Both the position numbers and the translations under genes were made by a program. From Pseudobacteroides cellulosolvens ATCC 35603 = DSM 2933 (lineage in GTDB: Bacteria; Bacillota; Clostridia; Acetivibrionales; DSM-2933): 64,000 nt of DNA. Each line of letters begins with the position of its first letter. Position 1 is the stretch's first letter. Shown here in pieces: positions 1-8,239 of this stretch. The DNA is taken from positions 5,964,001-6,028,000 of the forward strand of contig NZ_LGTC01000001.1 of the NCBI RefSeq assembly GCF_001262605.1. Reading direction: 5' to 3'. Under the pieces are notes generated by a model, which worked only from the letters and a program-made list of their open reading frames with translations, searched no databases and had not been told where the DNA came from.

Positions 1-462
1 ATGAAGTATAAGCATTTTTCCAAAAGAACCGGGAAATATTTTTAAAAGTTGTCTTTTTATATAACCGAATTTATTTTTGTCCTCTAATTCAATGTTTTCT
101 TTTAAGCTTTTCAATTTTTCCATAAAATCGTTAGTGCTATTGATCTTGTTATTTTCAATGATCTCATTGATCAAATTTTTACTTTTTTCCAAGTCCTTAA
201 TATTTCTATTGATTTTATCTAGGTGGAGTTTCAGAACATCATTAATGCTGGTAGGGGAATTAACCAATTCTTTGATGTTATCTATACTTAAGCCGATTTG
301 CCTTAAAAGCGAAATTTTTATCAGCTTGTCAATATCTTCAGAATGATAATCCCTATAGCTGTTTTCATTGTTAATCGAAGGATTTATTAGGCCTTCTTCT
401 TCATAGTAACGAATTGCTCTTTTAGTAAGTCCGGTTTGTCTCATGACTTCACTTATAGTCAT
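1..462 (-). CDS. MerR-family transcriptional regulator (C-terminus beyond window)
   Basis: The product is a DNA-binding regulator of the MerR family. The visible 154 residues start MTISEVMRQTGLTKRAIRYY, the typical MerR winged helix-turn-helix in which TGLTKRAIRYYEEEGL forms helix 2 and the wing entry. A leucine- and lysine-rich helix follows (about residues 75-135), the dimerisation coiled coil. An AGGAG ribosome site lies just upstream of the ATG. The window edge cuts the gene, so the effector-binding part cannot be judged. The neighbour at 532-834 encodes a small membrane protein on the same strand and could be co-transcribed. No effector can be predicted. Confidence 0.85.
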   Translation of the reverse strand, partial: MTISEVMRQTGLTKRAIRYYEEEGLINPSINNENSYRDYHSEDIDKLIKISLLRQIGLSIDNIKELVNSPTSINDVLKLHLDKINRNIKDLEKSKNLINEIIENNKINSTNDFMEKLKSLKENIELEDKNKFGYIKRQLLKIFPGSFGKMLILH

Positions 463-531
463 ATAATCATCTCCTGTCTTTAGAGGTTAATAACACTTTT
501 CATAATAGTAATGTATAACCTAACGTAACAG

Positions 532-834
532 TCAAGTACCAAAAATCGCAGTACCTAAAGTCCAGTACAGAAACGGGAGTAAAAATAGTGTTGAATTAAA
601 GGCAATGCCAAGTTTTGCAGTTAGGCTTGATGATTTTTTATATGAAGTATAAGCAAGGAAAAATCCTACCAGGCATATTGGGGGCGTTATTAGTAAGGGC
701 ATACCTTGAAGCTTTTGAAAGGGAGTTATTTTAAAAAGCCAGTTTAGTATGAGGACAATAAGTACAGTTGGTAATAAAATAGATAAAAAGCTTGATATTT
801 TGATTGAGTTTTGATGTAATGTATTATTTTCCAC
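532..834 (-). CDS. Small hydrophobic membrane protein, GTG start
   Basis: A 100-residue protein of unknown function. Three hydrophobic stretches (about residues 14-33, 43-62 and 75-97) predict three membrane helices with little soluble sequence. The GTG start is chosen because AAGGAGG lies 7 bases upstream. No family is recognised. It lies upstream of the MerR gene on the same strand, about 70 bases away, so the two may form a transcription unit. Confidence 0.6.
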   Translation of the reverse strand: MENNTLHQNSIKISSFLSILLPTVLIVLILNWLFKITPFQKLQGMPLLITPPICLVGFFLAYTSYKKSSSLTAKLGIAFNSTLFLLPFLYWTLGTAIFGT

Positions 835-887
835 AGGATAACCTCCTTAGAGTAAAGCGTATAGTTAATTTTAGCAGAAGAATCCAC

Positions 888-1130
888 TTATTCCAAGAAT
901 TTATTTGCTTTTATTATTTTGTGTCTTGTTGTAGGCAGAAAATCTTTCTCTGTATCCTTGAGTTCAAAATTATAATTTTTACTTTTCATATCATTAGTAA
1001 ATTGTTCAATGCTATATTCATTTATCTTGTCACTATTACTGCAACCCATAGATGCAAGTATTAGTATTAAGAATATAGCAATAATTAATTGTTTTGAATT
1101 GTTAATCTTCACATTAGCTTGAGTTATCAT
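888..1130 (-). pseudogene. Truncated lipoprotein gene remnant
   Basis: The reading frame begins with a lipoprotein-type signal (hydrophobic segment followed by ASMGC). It continues with YSIEQFTNDMKSKNYNFELK and a DTEKDFLPTTRHKI segment, as in a family of clostridial lipoproteins of roughly 150 or more residues. Here it stops after about 80 residues (ending NKFLE). The missing C-terminal half suggests an internal deletion. The ATG at 1130 has GGAG upstream; a TTG at 1145 is also in frame. The family resemblance is from memory and only moderately certain. Confidence 0.45.
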
Positions 1131-1243
1131 ATCTATATACTCCAATTAATTATAATGGTGCCTGTTAAAGTTTATTTTAAATTAGACTCGGATCTGAATA
1201 AAAAGTTCCCAATATAAGTAATTTAGATTTTTCACAAAAAGTG

Positions 1244-1272
1244 TTGACACATAAATAATTCCCTGCTATACT
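1244..1272 (+). promoter_or_regulatory. Sigma-A promoter of tRNA-Thr
   Basis: TTGACA at 1244-1249, a 17-base spacer, then TATACT at 1267-1272 with an extended -10 TG. It lies about 54 bases upstream of the tRNA. Confidence 0.8.
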
Positions 1273-1325
1273 ATCAAAGTGTCGGGGCACGAAATACTGC
1301 TCTTGATAGCAAAGCGTTTATATAT

Positions 1326-1401
1326 GCTGGTGTAGCTCAGCAGGTAGAGCAGCTGACTTGTAATCAGCAGGTCGGGGGTTCGATTCCGTCCACCAGCTCC
1401 A
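1326..1401 (+). tRNA. tRNA-Thr (anticodon TGT)
   Basis: The acceptor stem GCTGGTG/CACCAGC closes perfectly. The anticodon arm is CTGA-CTTGTAA-TCAG with anticodon TGT, reading ACA threonine codons. The T arm is GGGGGTTCGATTCCGTC. CCA is encoded at 1399-1401. A strong promoter lies upstream and a terminator directly downstream, so it is transcribed alone. Confidence 0.95.
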
Positions 1402-1434
1402 AACCTCATAACCTAACGGTTATGGGGTTTTTGC
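1402..1434 (+). terminator. Rho-independent terminator of tRNA-Thr
   Basis: AACCTCATAACC pairs with GGTTATGGGGTT (G-T pairs allowed) around a TAAC loop and is followed by a T-rich tract. Confidence 0.85.
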
Positions 1435-1616
1435 TTTGTTCTGGGTTTCAAAGGTTCAATTAAGGAATAAATATACGTTTCATTATTTAGGGTTTTATGT
1501 ATGGCAGTACATACACTCAAATATATTTTATCATAAATTTAGATTTTTTGTTTAAAGAAACTAGCTTAGGGTATATATTAATTACCAATTAATTATACAA
1601 AAAGGAGGTGTTTCAA

Positions 1617-1709
1617 ATGATGGTATGTTCACCTGAATGGAATGGATGCAAAGAAGTAGATTTTGAAGAAGATCTTGTTGAAACATCTGAAAAGAGTAAA
1701 ACTGAATAA
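1617..1709 (+). CDS. 30-residue peptide with two cysteines
   Basis: A short gene with a near-perfect AAAGGAGGTG ribosome site 8 bases before ATG. The peptide has an N-terminal part with two cysteines (MMVCSPEWNGCKEV) and an acidic tail (about residues 14-30). A rho-independent terminator follows within 25 bases, so the unit is monocistronic. No modification enzyme or transporter lies beside it, so a RiPP precursor role is not supported. It could also be a leader peptide or a regulatory peptide. Function unknown. Confidence 0.55.
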   Translation: MMVCSPEWNGCKEVDFEEDLVETSEKSKTE

Positions 1710-1730
1710 GCTTATTAATATTAATTTAAT

Positions 1731-1765
1731 AAAAAATACACGGTTTAATGATCGTGTATTTTTTG
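1731..1765 (+). terminator. Terminator after the 30-residue peptide gene
   Basis: AAAAAATACACG pairs perfectly with CGTGTATTTTTT around a 10-base loop and ends in a T run. Confidence 0.85.
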
Positions 1766-1789
1766 TTTTTATATTTGACCTTTTAACAC

Positions 1790-1818
1790 TTGGCTTTTCT
1801 GCATGGCCCTGGTATGAT
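1790..1818 (+). promoter_or_regulatory. Promoter of the 153-residue membrane protein gene
   Basis: TTGGCT, a 17-base spacer, then TATGAT at 1813-1818. Transcription would start near 1825. This makes the ATG at 1828 nearly leaderless and favours the TTG start at 1861, which has a ribosome site. Confidence 0.55.
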
Positions 1819-1860
1819 ATAATAAATATGGAAAGAGAATTAATTTGGAGGGGTCAGCAT

Positions 1861-2322
1861 TTGAGGAATAATGATGGAGATAAAAGGCGTTTATTAAGGC
1901 AGCTTAGGCGAGACCAGGAAGACTTTAGAAGTGCAGGCAGAAGCTTTATTTATTTTATTGTTGGGATGGCCCTCATTGCTGGCGGACTGTATTTGGTTTT
2001 TCAAAATACAATAATTACAACTAATTTTACACTGATGAATTTCTTCGGATATACTCCACCAACGGGTGTTATTATATTGCCACTTTTAATAGGTGTTGCT
2101 ATGCTATTCTTCAATAGTAAATCAATACTGGGATGGATTATTACAATTTTCGGCATTGTATCTATTGTGCTTGGGCTAATTATGACACTTCGTATGCATT
2201 TTGGTGCTGTTACTTTATATCAGGGATTGATAATGTTCGGTTTGCCTTTTGCAGGGGCTGGATTAGTGCTTAAGGCCTTGGCTGGAAATAGAAGCAAAAG
2301 CGGTGAAGATAGCGAAATGTAA
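1861..2322 (+). CDS. Membrane protein of unknown function, TTG start
   Basis: A 153-residue protein with a basic, charged N-terminus (residues 1-30, rich in Arg and Asp) followed by about four hydrophobic helices (roughly 32-52, 70-90, 95-115 and 125-145). It ends in a short charged tail. GGAGGG lies 8 bases before TTG. An in-frame ATG at 1828 would add 11 residues but sits at the predicted transcription start. No catalytic motif is visible. It is monocistronic between a terminator and tRNA-Arg. Confidence 0.65.
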   Translation: MRNNDGDKRRLLRQLRRDQEDFRSAGRSFIYFIVGMALIAGGLYLVFQNTIITTNFTLMNFFGYTPPTGVIILPLLIGVAMLFFNSKSILGWIITIFGIVSIVLGLIMTLRMHFGAVTLYQGLIMFGLPFAGAGLVLKALAGNRSKSGEDSEM

Positions 2323-2406
2323 TGTTTGGATGAAAATAACATTAAATTATGCTTGAAAAATTTAAATTTATCTTGTATAATATATAAGTCCTAATATTTA
2401 TCGCCT

Positions 2407-2480
2407 GTGCCCATAGCTCAGCAGGATAGAGCGTCGGTTTCCTAAACCGCAGGCCGGAGGTTCGAATCCTCTTGGGCACA
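2407..2480 (+). tRNA. tRNA-Arg (anticodon CCT), probable integration site
   Basis: The acceptor stem GTGCCCA/TGGGCAC is perfect and the discriminator is A2480. The anticodon arm CGGT-TTCCTAA-ACCG gives anticodon CCT for AGG. CCA is not encoded. The 3' half of the gene faces an integrase gene 145 bases away, the usual arrangement at an attL site, where the element restores the tRNA 3' end. Confidence 0.93.
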
Positions 2481-2486
2481 CTATGA

Positions 2487-2520
2487 AAAGCCGCTTACCG
2501 GAATGGTAGGCGGTTTTGTT
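2487..2520 (+). terminator. Terminator of tRNA-Arg
   Basis: GCCGCTTACC pairs with GGTAGGCGGT (with G-T pairs) around GGAAT and is followed by a T-rich tract. Confidence 0.75.
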
Positions 2521-2625
2521 ATATGTTGGGAAGAGTTAACATAATAACAAAATGACTACTATTTGACTACTATTTTAAATATACATACAATCAGTTAAGG
2601 TTAGTAAAGTGTAAAAAGCAAGTCT

Positions 2626-4050
2626 TTAAGCCTGCTTTTCAGAAGCAGTATTTTTTGTTATGAGGCTTTCCATTACATTAGCTGCTTCCCTATCTGCAGA
2701 CTGTAAAGCATGAGAATAAACAGCCAAGGTTACACTTGGATTTGCATGCCCTAACCTGGAAGCAACAGCTCTAATATTTAATCCGGAATGAATCAGCATA
2801 GTTGCGGCAGTGTGCCTCAAATCATGGAGCCTTATATTGGGGAGATTGTGACGCTTTAAAAACTTTTTAAATGTCTCTGTAAGTGTATCAACATGCATTA
2901 TATAACCGTCGATAGTCGTAAATAACCATTCAGGATCTTTCCAAAGCTCACCCTGTTTTTCCTTTTCTTCTTTTTGCCATAGGGTGCCCAATTTAACTTT
3001 TTGCTCTAATTGCCAAACCTTATATTGCTTCAAAGTTTGTACTAATGATTTGGGAATTGCAATTTTACGAATTGATGAATGAGTTTTAGGCTGCTTAATC
3101 TTTATTCCAGTAGCAGGGGTATATTCAGCTGCTTGTTTTATATGTATTATTCCGTTATCAAGGTCAACGTGTTCCCACTGCAGTGCAGCAAGTTCCCCTC
3201 GTCTGCAACCGGTCATTAAGGCAAGCATGATAATTGCCTGTTCCCTTATAGGTTCAGTCAACAAGCATTCATACAAATTAGTGAAACCTTCTTCATTTAG
3301 GCATTCCATTTCCTTTGATTTTACCTTTGGAGGTTGGACCTTAAGACATGGATTTTCCTTTATCATTCCCCATCGATATGCATCATTAAGCATGACTGAT
3401 ATTACCCGGTGATAGTGAAGAATGGTTCTGCTTGATAGAGGCTTAGGATCAGAAGCAGGAACAAATATTTTATCGAATTTAACTTTAAGAGCATTGCTTA
3501 TTCTTCTTGCCACAATGGTTGTATTTCCTGATAAGATACCGTTCAAGGTTTTTACAGAAATATTTGCAGATGATGCCAGGTTAGTTAATTCTAGTTTACG
3601 ATCGTCGATGGTTTTTTGAAGCTCTGGTTTTGCTATATATTTAGTATCTTCACGAATGCCATTTTCCTGTAAATTACGGTAAAAGTCTAATAGGTGTAAA
3701 GGCTTTAATTGGTCAAGTTTTAAATGTCCTAAAGCTTCTGTTACACGACCTTTTAGCATTGATTCATATCGATAATATGTTTTATTCTCAAGATTCTTTC
3801 CATGCTCTGAAAGCCATTTGTTAATGAAATCTGATAATGTAAATTTTGATGACTCGTAATAGTCGCCGTTTTGAACTGATAGTTCAAATTCTGTGGCGAT
3901 TTTATTGATTTCTTTATCCCACTGCCGGTCTGTCATTCCTTCAGGACGTTTAATAGTCTTTTGTTTAAATAGCTTTTTGTCATTACTATCATACCCACAT
4001 GAAACAGTTATAAGATATGAGTTTTTTCCTCTTTGCCGAATACTGGCCAT
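2626..4050 (-). CDS. Tyrosine-family phage/ICE integrase with an internal HTH insert
   Basis: A site-specific recombinase that would integrate and excise the element at tRNA-Arg. Order: N-terminal arm-binding domain (about 1-65), SAM-like core-binding region (70-135), an insert resembling a Cro/CI helix-turn-helix (about 152-197, containing SANISVKTLNGILSGNT), the end of the core-binding region, then the catalytic domain. Catalytic residues are visible: Arg in TGCRRGEL (about 283), HDLRH (about 409-413), His in LGHAN (about 435) and Tyr in AVYSH (about 445). The start is placed at MASIRQRGKNSY, ten bases after AAGGAGG. An ATG three codons earlier lies too close to the ribosome site. Its 3' end faces the tRNA. 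Confidence 0.92.
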   Translation of the reverse strand: MASIRQRGKNSYLITVSCGYDSNDKKLFKQKTIKRPEGMTDRQWDKEINKIATEFELSVQNGDYYESSKFTLSDFINKWLSEHGKNLENKTYYRYESMLKGRVTEALGHLKLDQLKPLHLLDFYRNLQENGIREDTKYIAKPELQKTIDDRKLELTNLASSANISVKTLNGILSGNTTIVARRISNALKVKFDKIFVPASDPKPLSSRTILHYHRVISVMLNDAYRWGMIKENPCLKVQPPKVKSKEMECLNEEGFTNLYECLLTEPIREQAIIMLALMTGCRRGELAALQWEHVDLDNGIIHIKQAAEYTPATGIKIKQPKTHSSIRKIAIPKSLVQTLKQYKVWQLEQKVKLGTLWQKEEKEKQGELWKDPEWLFTTIDGYIMHVDTLTETFKKFLKRHNLPNIRLHDLRHTAATMLIHSGLNIRAVASRLGHANPSVTLAVYSHALQSADREAANVMESLITKNTASEKQA

Positions 4051-4065
4051 ATACGTCATTCCTCC

Positions 4066-4311
4066 TTACTTTCCTATTTTTCTTGACTTTTCTATGATTT
4101 CTTGGAGTTTATATTTTATAAATGAACATGTACTGTTACGTAGGTCTTCTATGCCACTAGCCTCTATTTCATATTCGCCGCTGGGAGTTTGAAGAATTAT
4201 ATATCCATCTGAAGGATCATATATTATTTCAAAGCCAAATATACTTATTAGCTGTTCGATATGATAATCTATGCTTAGATTAGTTTTTTCTACACCTTGA
4301 AATATATCCAT
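4066..4311 (-). CDS. Hypothetical 81-residue protein upstream of integrase
   Basis: A short acidic-to-neutral protein with no recognised family. GGAG lies 8 bases before ATG. It ends 15 bases before the integrase start, so the two are probably co-transcribed. It is divergent from the repressor gene at 4395, across an intergenic region with repeated operator-like sequence. Possible roles are integrase-associated accessory or immunity protein; the sequence does not decide. Confidence 0.55.
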   Translation of the reverse strand: MDIFQGVEKTNLSIDYHIEQLISIFGFEIIYDPSDGYIILQTPSGEYEIEASGIEDLRNSTCSFIKYKLQEIIEKSRKIGK

Positions 4312-4325
4312 GAGTTTAACTCCAT

Positions 4326-4371
4326 CGACAATTAAATTATCTATAATGTCAATATAGCGACAATTAAATTA
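4326..4371. promoter_or_regulatory. Direct-repeat operator between divergent phage genes
   Basis: CGACAATTAAATTA occurs exactly twice, at 4326-4339 and 4358-4371 (32 bases apart, about three helical turns), between the integrase operon and the repressor gene. Position and spacing suit cooperative repressor binding. Confidence 0.55.
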
Positions 4372-4394
4372 CCGGTTTAGGAGGTGTTAAGATC

Positions 4395-4616
4395 ATGCGA
4401 ATTAATAAATTAAAGCTGGAAATGGCTATGGCTAATATGTCTATGTCCTATCTGGAACTATCAAGAGTAAGTACTGTTACTCAAACTACTCTAGCAAGAC
4501 TTAAAAGAGGGGTACAGAATCCTAGAACTGAAACGGTTGGAAAAATAGCAAAGGCTCTAGAAGTTAATGTATCAGACATTATTGAAGGGGTATATGAAGC
4601 AAGAAAGGAGGGGTAA
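4395..4616 (+). CDS. Cro/CI-type (XRE) repressor
   Basis: A 73-residue protein made almost entirely of a helix-turn-helix: MSYLELSRVSTVTQTTLARL, then KRGVQNPRTETVGKIAKALE. There is no protease or dimerisation domain, so it resembles Cro-like or short lysogeny regulators. AGGAGG lies 11 bases before ATG. It starts the rightward operon 4395-7293 and probably binds the duplicated 14-base sites just upstream. The exact switch role is inferred from position. Confidence 0.82.
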   Translation: MRINKLKLEMAMANMSMSYLELSRVSTVTQTTLARLKRGVQNPRTETVGKIAKALEVNVSDIIEGVYEARKEG

Positions 4617-4619
4617 GCT

Positions 4620-4862
4620 ATGCCAGCACAACGTGAAAAAACTAATACAACCTCTAAACATTTTAATCTGCCATACACATTTTTAAAAACAGGTGCAAAA
4701 AATGGGCTTCTTTCAGGTTGCTTCTTTCGTATAGGCAGTAGAGGAGATATTATCTGGGACTGGGATCTTTTGGAGGAGAAACTAAAAGAGTTAGCAGCTA
4801 GAACAGATAAAAAAGTACCTGAAGTTGTAGAGTATGGCAAGTTGCGTCGAGTTCAACCATAG
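4620..4862 (+). CDS. Hypothetical 80-residue element protein, possible DNA-binding
   Basis: It begins 4 bases after the repressor stop, with AAAGGAGGGG upstream, so it is translated from the same message. The central part (GCFFRIGSRGDIIWDWDLLE) followed by an amphipathic helix looks like a small winged helix or excisionase-like fold. The resemblance is weak. The position between repressor and primase is typical of excisionase or early regulatory genes. Confidence 0.5.
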   Translation: MPAQREKTNTTSKHFNLPYTFLKTGAKNGLLSGCFFRIGSRGDIIWDWDLLEEKLKELAARTDKKVPEVVEYGKLRRVQP

Positions 4863-4873
4863 GCGGTGTACAT

Positions 4874-7293
4874 ATGAGTTTACAATATGACAGACAAATA
4901 AAAATTTCATCAGCAGGATCACGAAAAGCAACCTTATGGCCAGCACAAGCATTATACTGGTCGGAGCTTATAGAAAAGCTTAAAACGCCTACACGCGGCG
5001 TTGAGTCATTGCTTGAATATCTTAGATTGCCTAAGTCACGTCAAGATGAGTTAAAGGATGTAGGCGGTTTCGTGGGTGGTACTCTTAAGGATAATAGGCG
5101 TAAGGTAACTAATGTTCTAGGTCGTGACATTGTTACCCTGGACCTCGACAACATACAGTCAGGTGAGACTAATACAATATTACTCCGCTTAGAGTCTTTA
5201 GGTTGTGGCTATGCAGTGTACAGCACCCGTAAGCATGAGCCAATTAAGCCGAGGCTCCGCATACTGGTACCATTAGACCGTACAGCAACATCTGATGAGT
5301 ATAAGCCGTTAGCTAGAAAGCTTGCATCGTGGATCGGTATAGATATGTGCGACCCTTCCACCTTCGAGACTCATAGGCTTATGTACTGGCCTAGCTGCTG
5401 TAGTGATAGCCAATATGTGTATCAAGTAGGTGATAAGCCTTTTCTATCGGTTGACGGCGTTCTGGCCCAGTATGCTGACTGGCGTAATGTTGCAGAGTGG
5501 CCACAGGTGCCAGGCGTGCAAGCTGAACATGTAAAGCTGGCACAAAGGCAGGGCGATCCGCTTACCAAGTCCGGGGTTGTAGGTGCTTTCTGCAGAGTAT
5601 ACGACGTTTATAGTGCAATAGAGACTTTTTTACCTGGTATTTATACAGTTTGTGACAACCTGGAAGATAGATTGACTTTTACAGGCGGTAGCACTGTAGG
5701 TGGGGCTATTATATATGAAAATGGTAATTTCCTATATTCCCACCATGCTACAGATCCAGCGGGCAGTAAATTGTGTAATGCTTTCGACCTTGTAAGGCTG
5801 CATAAGTTTGGCCACATGGATGATGATGTAAAGCCAGATACTCCGGCCAATAAATACCCATCATATACGGCCATGTGTGAATTCGCTGTGTCTGACGGTC
5901 AGGTTAGTACCCTACTTAATCAGGAACGGTATGAGAAAGCCATGAGTGAATTCAAAGGAGTTTCAGTAATAGAAAACTCAAATTGGATCAGTAAACTCAA
6001 GGTTAACTCAAAAGGCTCTATTCTGAAAACAGTTGATAACATCCTTACTATATTGGAAAATGATCCGATGTTAAAAGGTAAAATTGCTTATGATTCTTTT
6101 TTAGAAAAGGCCATAGTAGGAAACGATCTACCGTGGGCGTCAAGTGATTCGGAGGATTATTGGCGGCCGTGGGATGATGCAGACGAATCTGGTCTTATAG
6201 GGTATTTGCAAAAAGATATGTACAGAATACCTAACTGCAGTGATATAAAACATGCTTTGAACCTAATGTGGAGAAAAAATACTTTTAACGAGCTGAAAGA
6301 CTATATATCTTCGTTGGAGTGGGATGGTATACCAAGGTTAGATACACTATTTATAGACTACTACGGTGCAGAGGACACCCTATATACAAGAACTGTAACA
6401 AGAAAAACATTAGTAGCTGCTATTGCCAGACTGATGAATCCAGGGTGTAAATTCGACTATATGCTTATATTAGAAGGGCCTCAAGGTATTGGAAAGAGTA
6501 AACTCTTATCCGAGTTGGCAATAAAAAGAAAATACTATCTTGATGAGCTAAGAACATTTGAAGGGAAAGAAGCATCTGAGCTTATTAGAGGAAAGTGGAT
6601 TGTAGAAGTTGCGGAGCTGAGTGCTTTTAACCGTTCTGAATCAAATGCCATTAAGGGCTTTCTAACACGATCGACTGATACATATAGACCGGCATATGGC
6701 CATAATTCGAAAGACTATCCTCGTAAATGTGTATTCATAGGTACAACTAATTCAGATGAATATCTAAAAGATGCTACAGGAGAAAGACGGTATTGGCCTA
6801 TAAAACTTAATCTCAATAAAGCTGTAAAGAATAAAAATGAAATTCCTAATTTGGTAGTTCAAATATGGGCAGAGGCGTACTCAAGATGGCAATTAGGAGA
6901 AAACCTATATCTATCAGATGAATTAGAAGCAGTGGCTGATACAGTAAGGCAAGGTCGAAAGGTAAGAGATGATAGGCAAGGTTTAATAGAGGAATTTTTA
7001 AAAAGGCCGATTCCTGTTGATTGGGAAAAAAAACACTTGAACAAAGAAAATTCTATTGGGGCAGTGAATTCGAAAAACACAATATTGAAACTAAGAAACG
7101 AGAAACGACTTGTGTTGCAGAAATACTAGCTGAGCTATTCAATCAGCCATTAGGCAACTATAAAAGATCTGATAGTTTAGCTATTTCAAACATACTAAGA
7201 ATGTTGAATTGGAATCCATCAGCATATCCGTTGTACATACCTATTTATGGATCTCAGCGTGTGTTTTTCAACCCCGAGAAAACTGGAAATTGA
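4874..7293 (+). CDS. Phage primase-helicase (PrimPol-like plus VirE/VapE ATPase), frameshifted near the C-terminus
   Basis: A replication protein of a prophage or integrative element. The N-terminal third contains an acidic RDIVTLDLDN motif and a THRLMYWPS segment, as in primase-polymerase-like domains. The C-terminal half is a VirE/VapE-type AAA+ ATPase: Walker A GPQGIGKSK (535-543), KWIVEVAEL as Walker B-like, then IGTTNSDEYL and GERRYWPI. The frame used from the start ends at 7129 with a non-conserved tail. The expected tail (TLEQRKFYWGSEF ... SDSLAISNILRMLNW) lies in the -1 frame up to 7293. The switch falls at an A8 run (7024-7031). A ninth A restores one protein of about 806 residues. 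This may be a mutation, a sequencing error or real slippage. The operon continues from 4620. Confidence 0.82.
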
Positions 7294-7590
7294 GTTTACT
7301 ACATAAATTTTCTGTAGTGCCTATGTAGTAAACTCTGTAGAAACTCAAAGTCCGTGTGTAGGAAGCGATTTACTAATTTACTACTGATACTACAGAGATA
7401 CATATAATTACATACGATATAGGCAAATAGGCTCATATCCAACAATTAAGCAGCCTAACACCCCTATTTCACATTAATATATAACAACTTGGTAGTGTTT
7501 GTAGTTTTTAATAAGCTTATAACCATAAAACCCTTCAAAATAGAGCAGTTGAGGGCAACTCTATTAAACTACAAACTATGTAGTAACTTA
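7292..7590. repeat. Inverted repeat and clustered TGTAGT/ACTACA motifs, possible replication origin
   Basis: A perfect 14-base inverted repeat (GAGTTTACTACATA at 7292-7305, its complement at 7322-7335) lies at the end of the primase-helicase gene. Through the next 250 noncoding bases TGTAGT or ACTACA recurs, including a palindromic cluster near 7564-7585. Repeats beside a replication gene suggest an iteron-type origin. They could instead be a repressor array. No gene is seen from 7294 to 7662. Confidence 0.4.
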
Positions 7591-7662
7591 ATCCTATGAG
7601 GGTTATTAATAAAAAGGCAAAATGAAAACAAAATTACTGTTTAAACGAGAGGAGAATGAGAA

Positions 7663-7977
7663 ATGTTAGTGCTTTCACAGAAAACTGGAGAACTTATCGA
7701 ATGTAAGAGGTTAACTGCTATCAGGTTGGTATGGGTACCTGAAGCACAGCGATATGTTGATAAGATCCCATTAAGTCAACCAATTAGATGCTATACAAAA
7801 TTTAATAGCAACGAAATTGTGTGTCCTCAAAAACTATGGTTTGGTATTGAAGCTGACGGGATGTTGGTCGCTGAATACTACGATGAAGCTGAGGTCAAAG
7901 AGGTATTGCGACAAGCTTCTAAGAAAGCGTCGGATGGAGAACTTGTTGACTTCAGCATGATACTATCTGAAACATAA
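7663..7977 (+). CDS. Hypothetical 104-residue element protein
   Basis: It has GAGAGGAG 9 bases before ATG. It is a soluble mixed alpha/beta protein with no recognised motif and a helical C-terminal third (EAEVKEVLRQASKKAS). It lies in the element after the replication gene, on the same strand. Function unknown. Confidence 0.55.
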   Translation: MLVLSQKTGELIECKRLTAIRLVWVPEAQRYVDKIPLSQPIRCYTKFNSNEIVCPQKLWFGIEADGMLVAEYYDEAEVKEVLRQASKKASDGELVDFSMILSET

Positions 7978-8127
7978 GGTTAATCAAGTGACTTGCTATA
8001 TTTCTACATGGTGATAACTGTAAATGGGTCCTTCTGGAGGGTTAGAACAAAACGGCACGCGACTCGCATCACTTGCCTCGATATAAAATAAAAATTTCAC
8101 TTGTGATTGTGAAAGGATGTGATATTT

Positions 8128-8239
8128 ATGGCTGAAAAGCAGCATGCAAAAAGGATTAACGGCAAATTGCATTTTTCAACATGGGCAATGTGTAACACGC
8201 TTGGAGTAACTCAACAAGCATTATCACAATGGGCTACGT
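8128..8239 (+). pseudogene. HTH gene fragment, possibly terminase small subunit, cut by IS1182
   Basis: The intact beginning encodes MAEKQHAKRINGKLHFSTW and a helix-turn-helix TLGVTQQALSQWATS, similar to the DNA-binding N-terminus of phage terminase small subunits (Nu1-like) or excisionases. The frame then enters the terminal repeat of the IS element at 8240 and stops at 8304 inside it. The rest of the gene is not found beyond the other IS end. The 150 bases before it (7978-8127) hold no gene. Confidence 0.5.

Noticed and set aside
1663-1860. N-terminal extension of the 153-residue membrane protein back to 1663
   Set aside because: That start lies inside the 30-residue peptide gene, and the extension would read through a strong terminator and a promoter. 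The TTG at 1861 has a good ribosome site.
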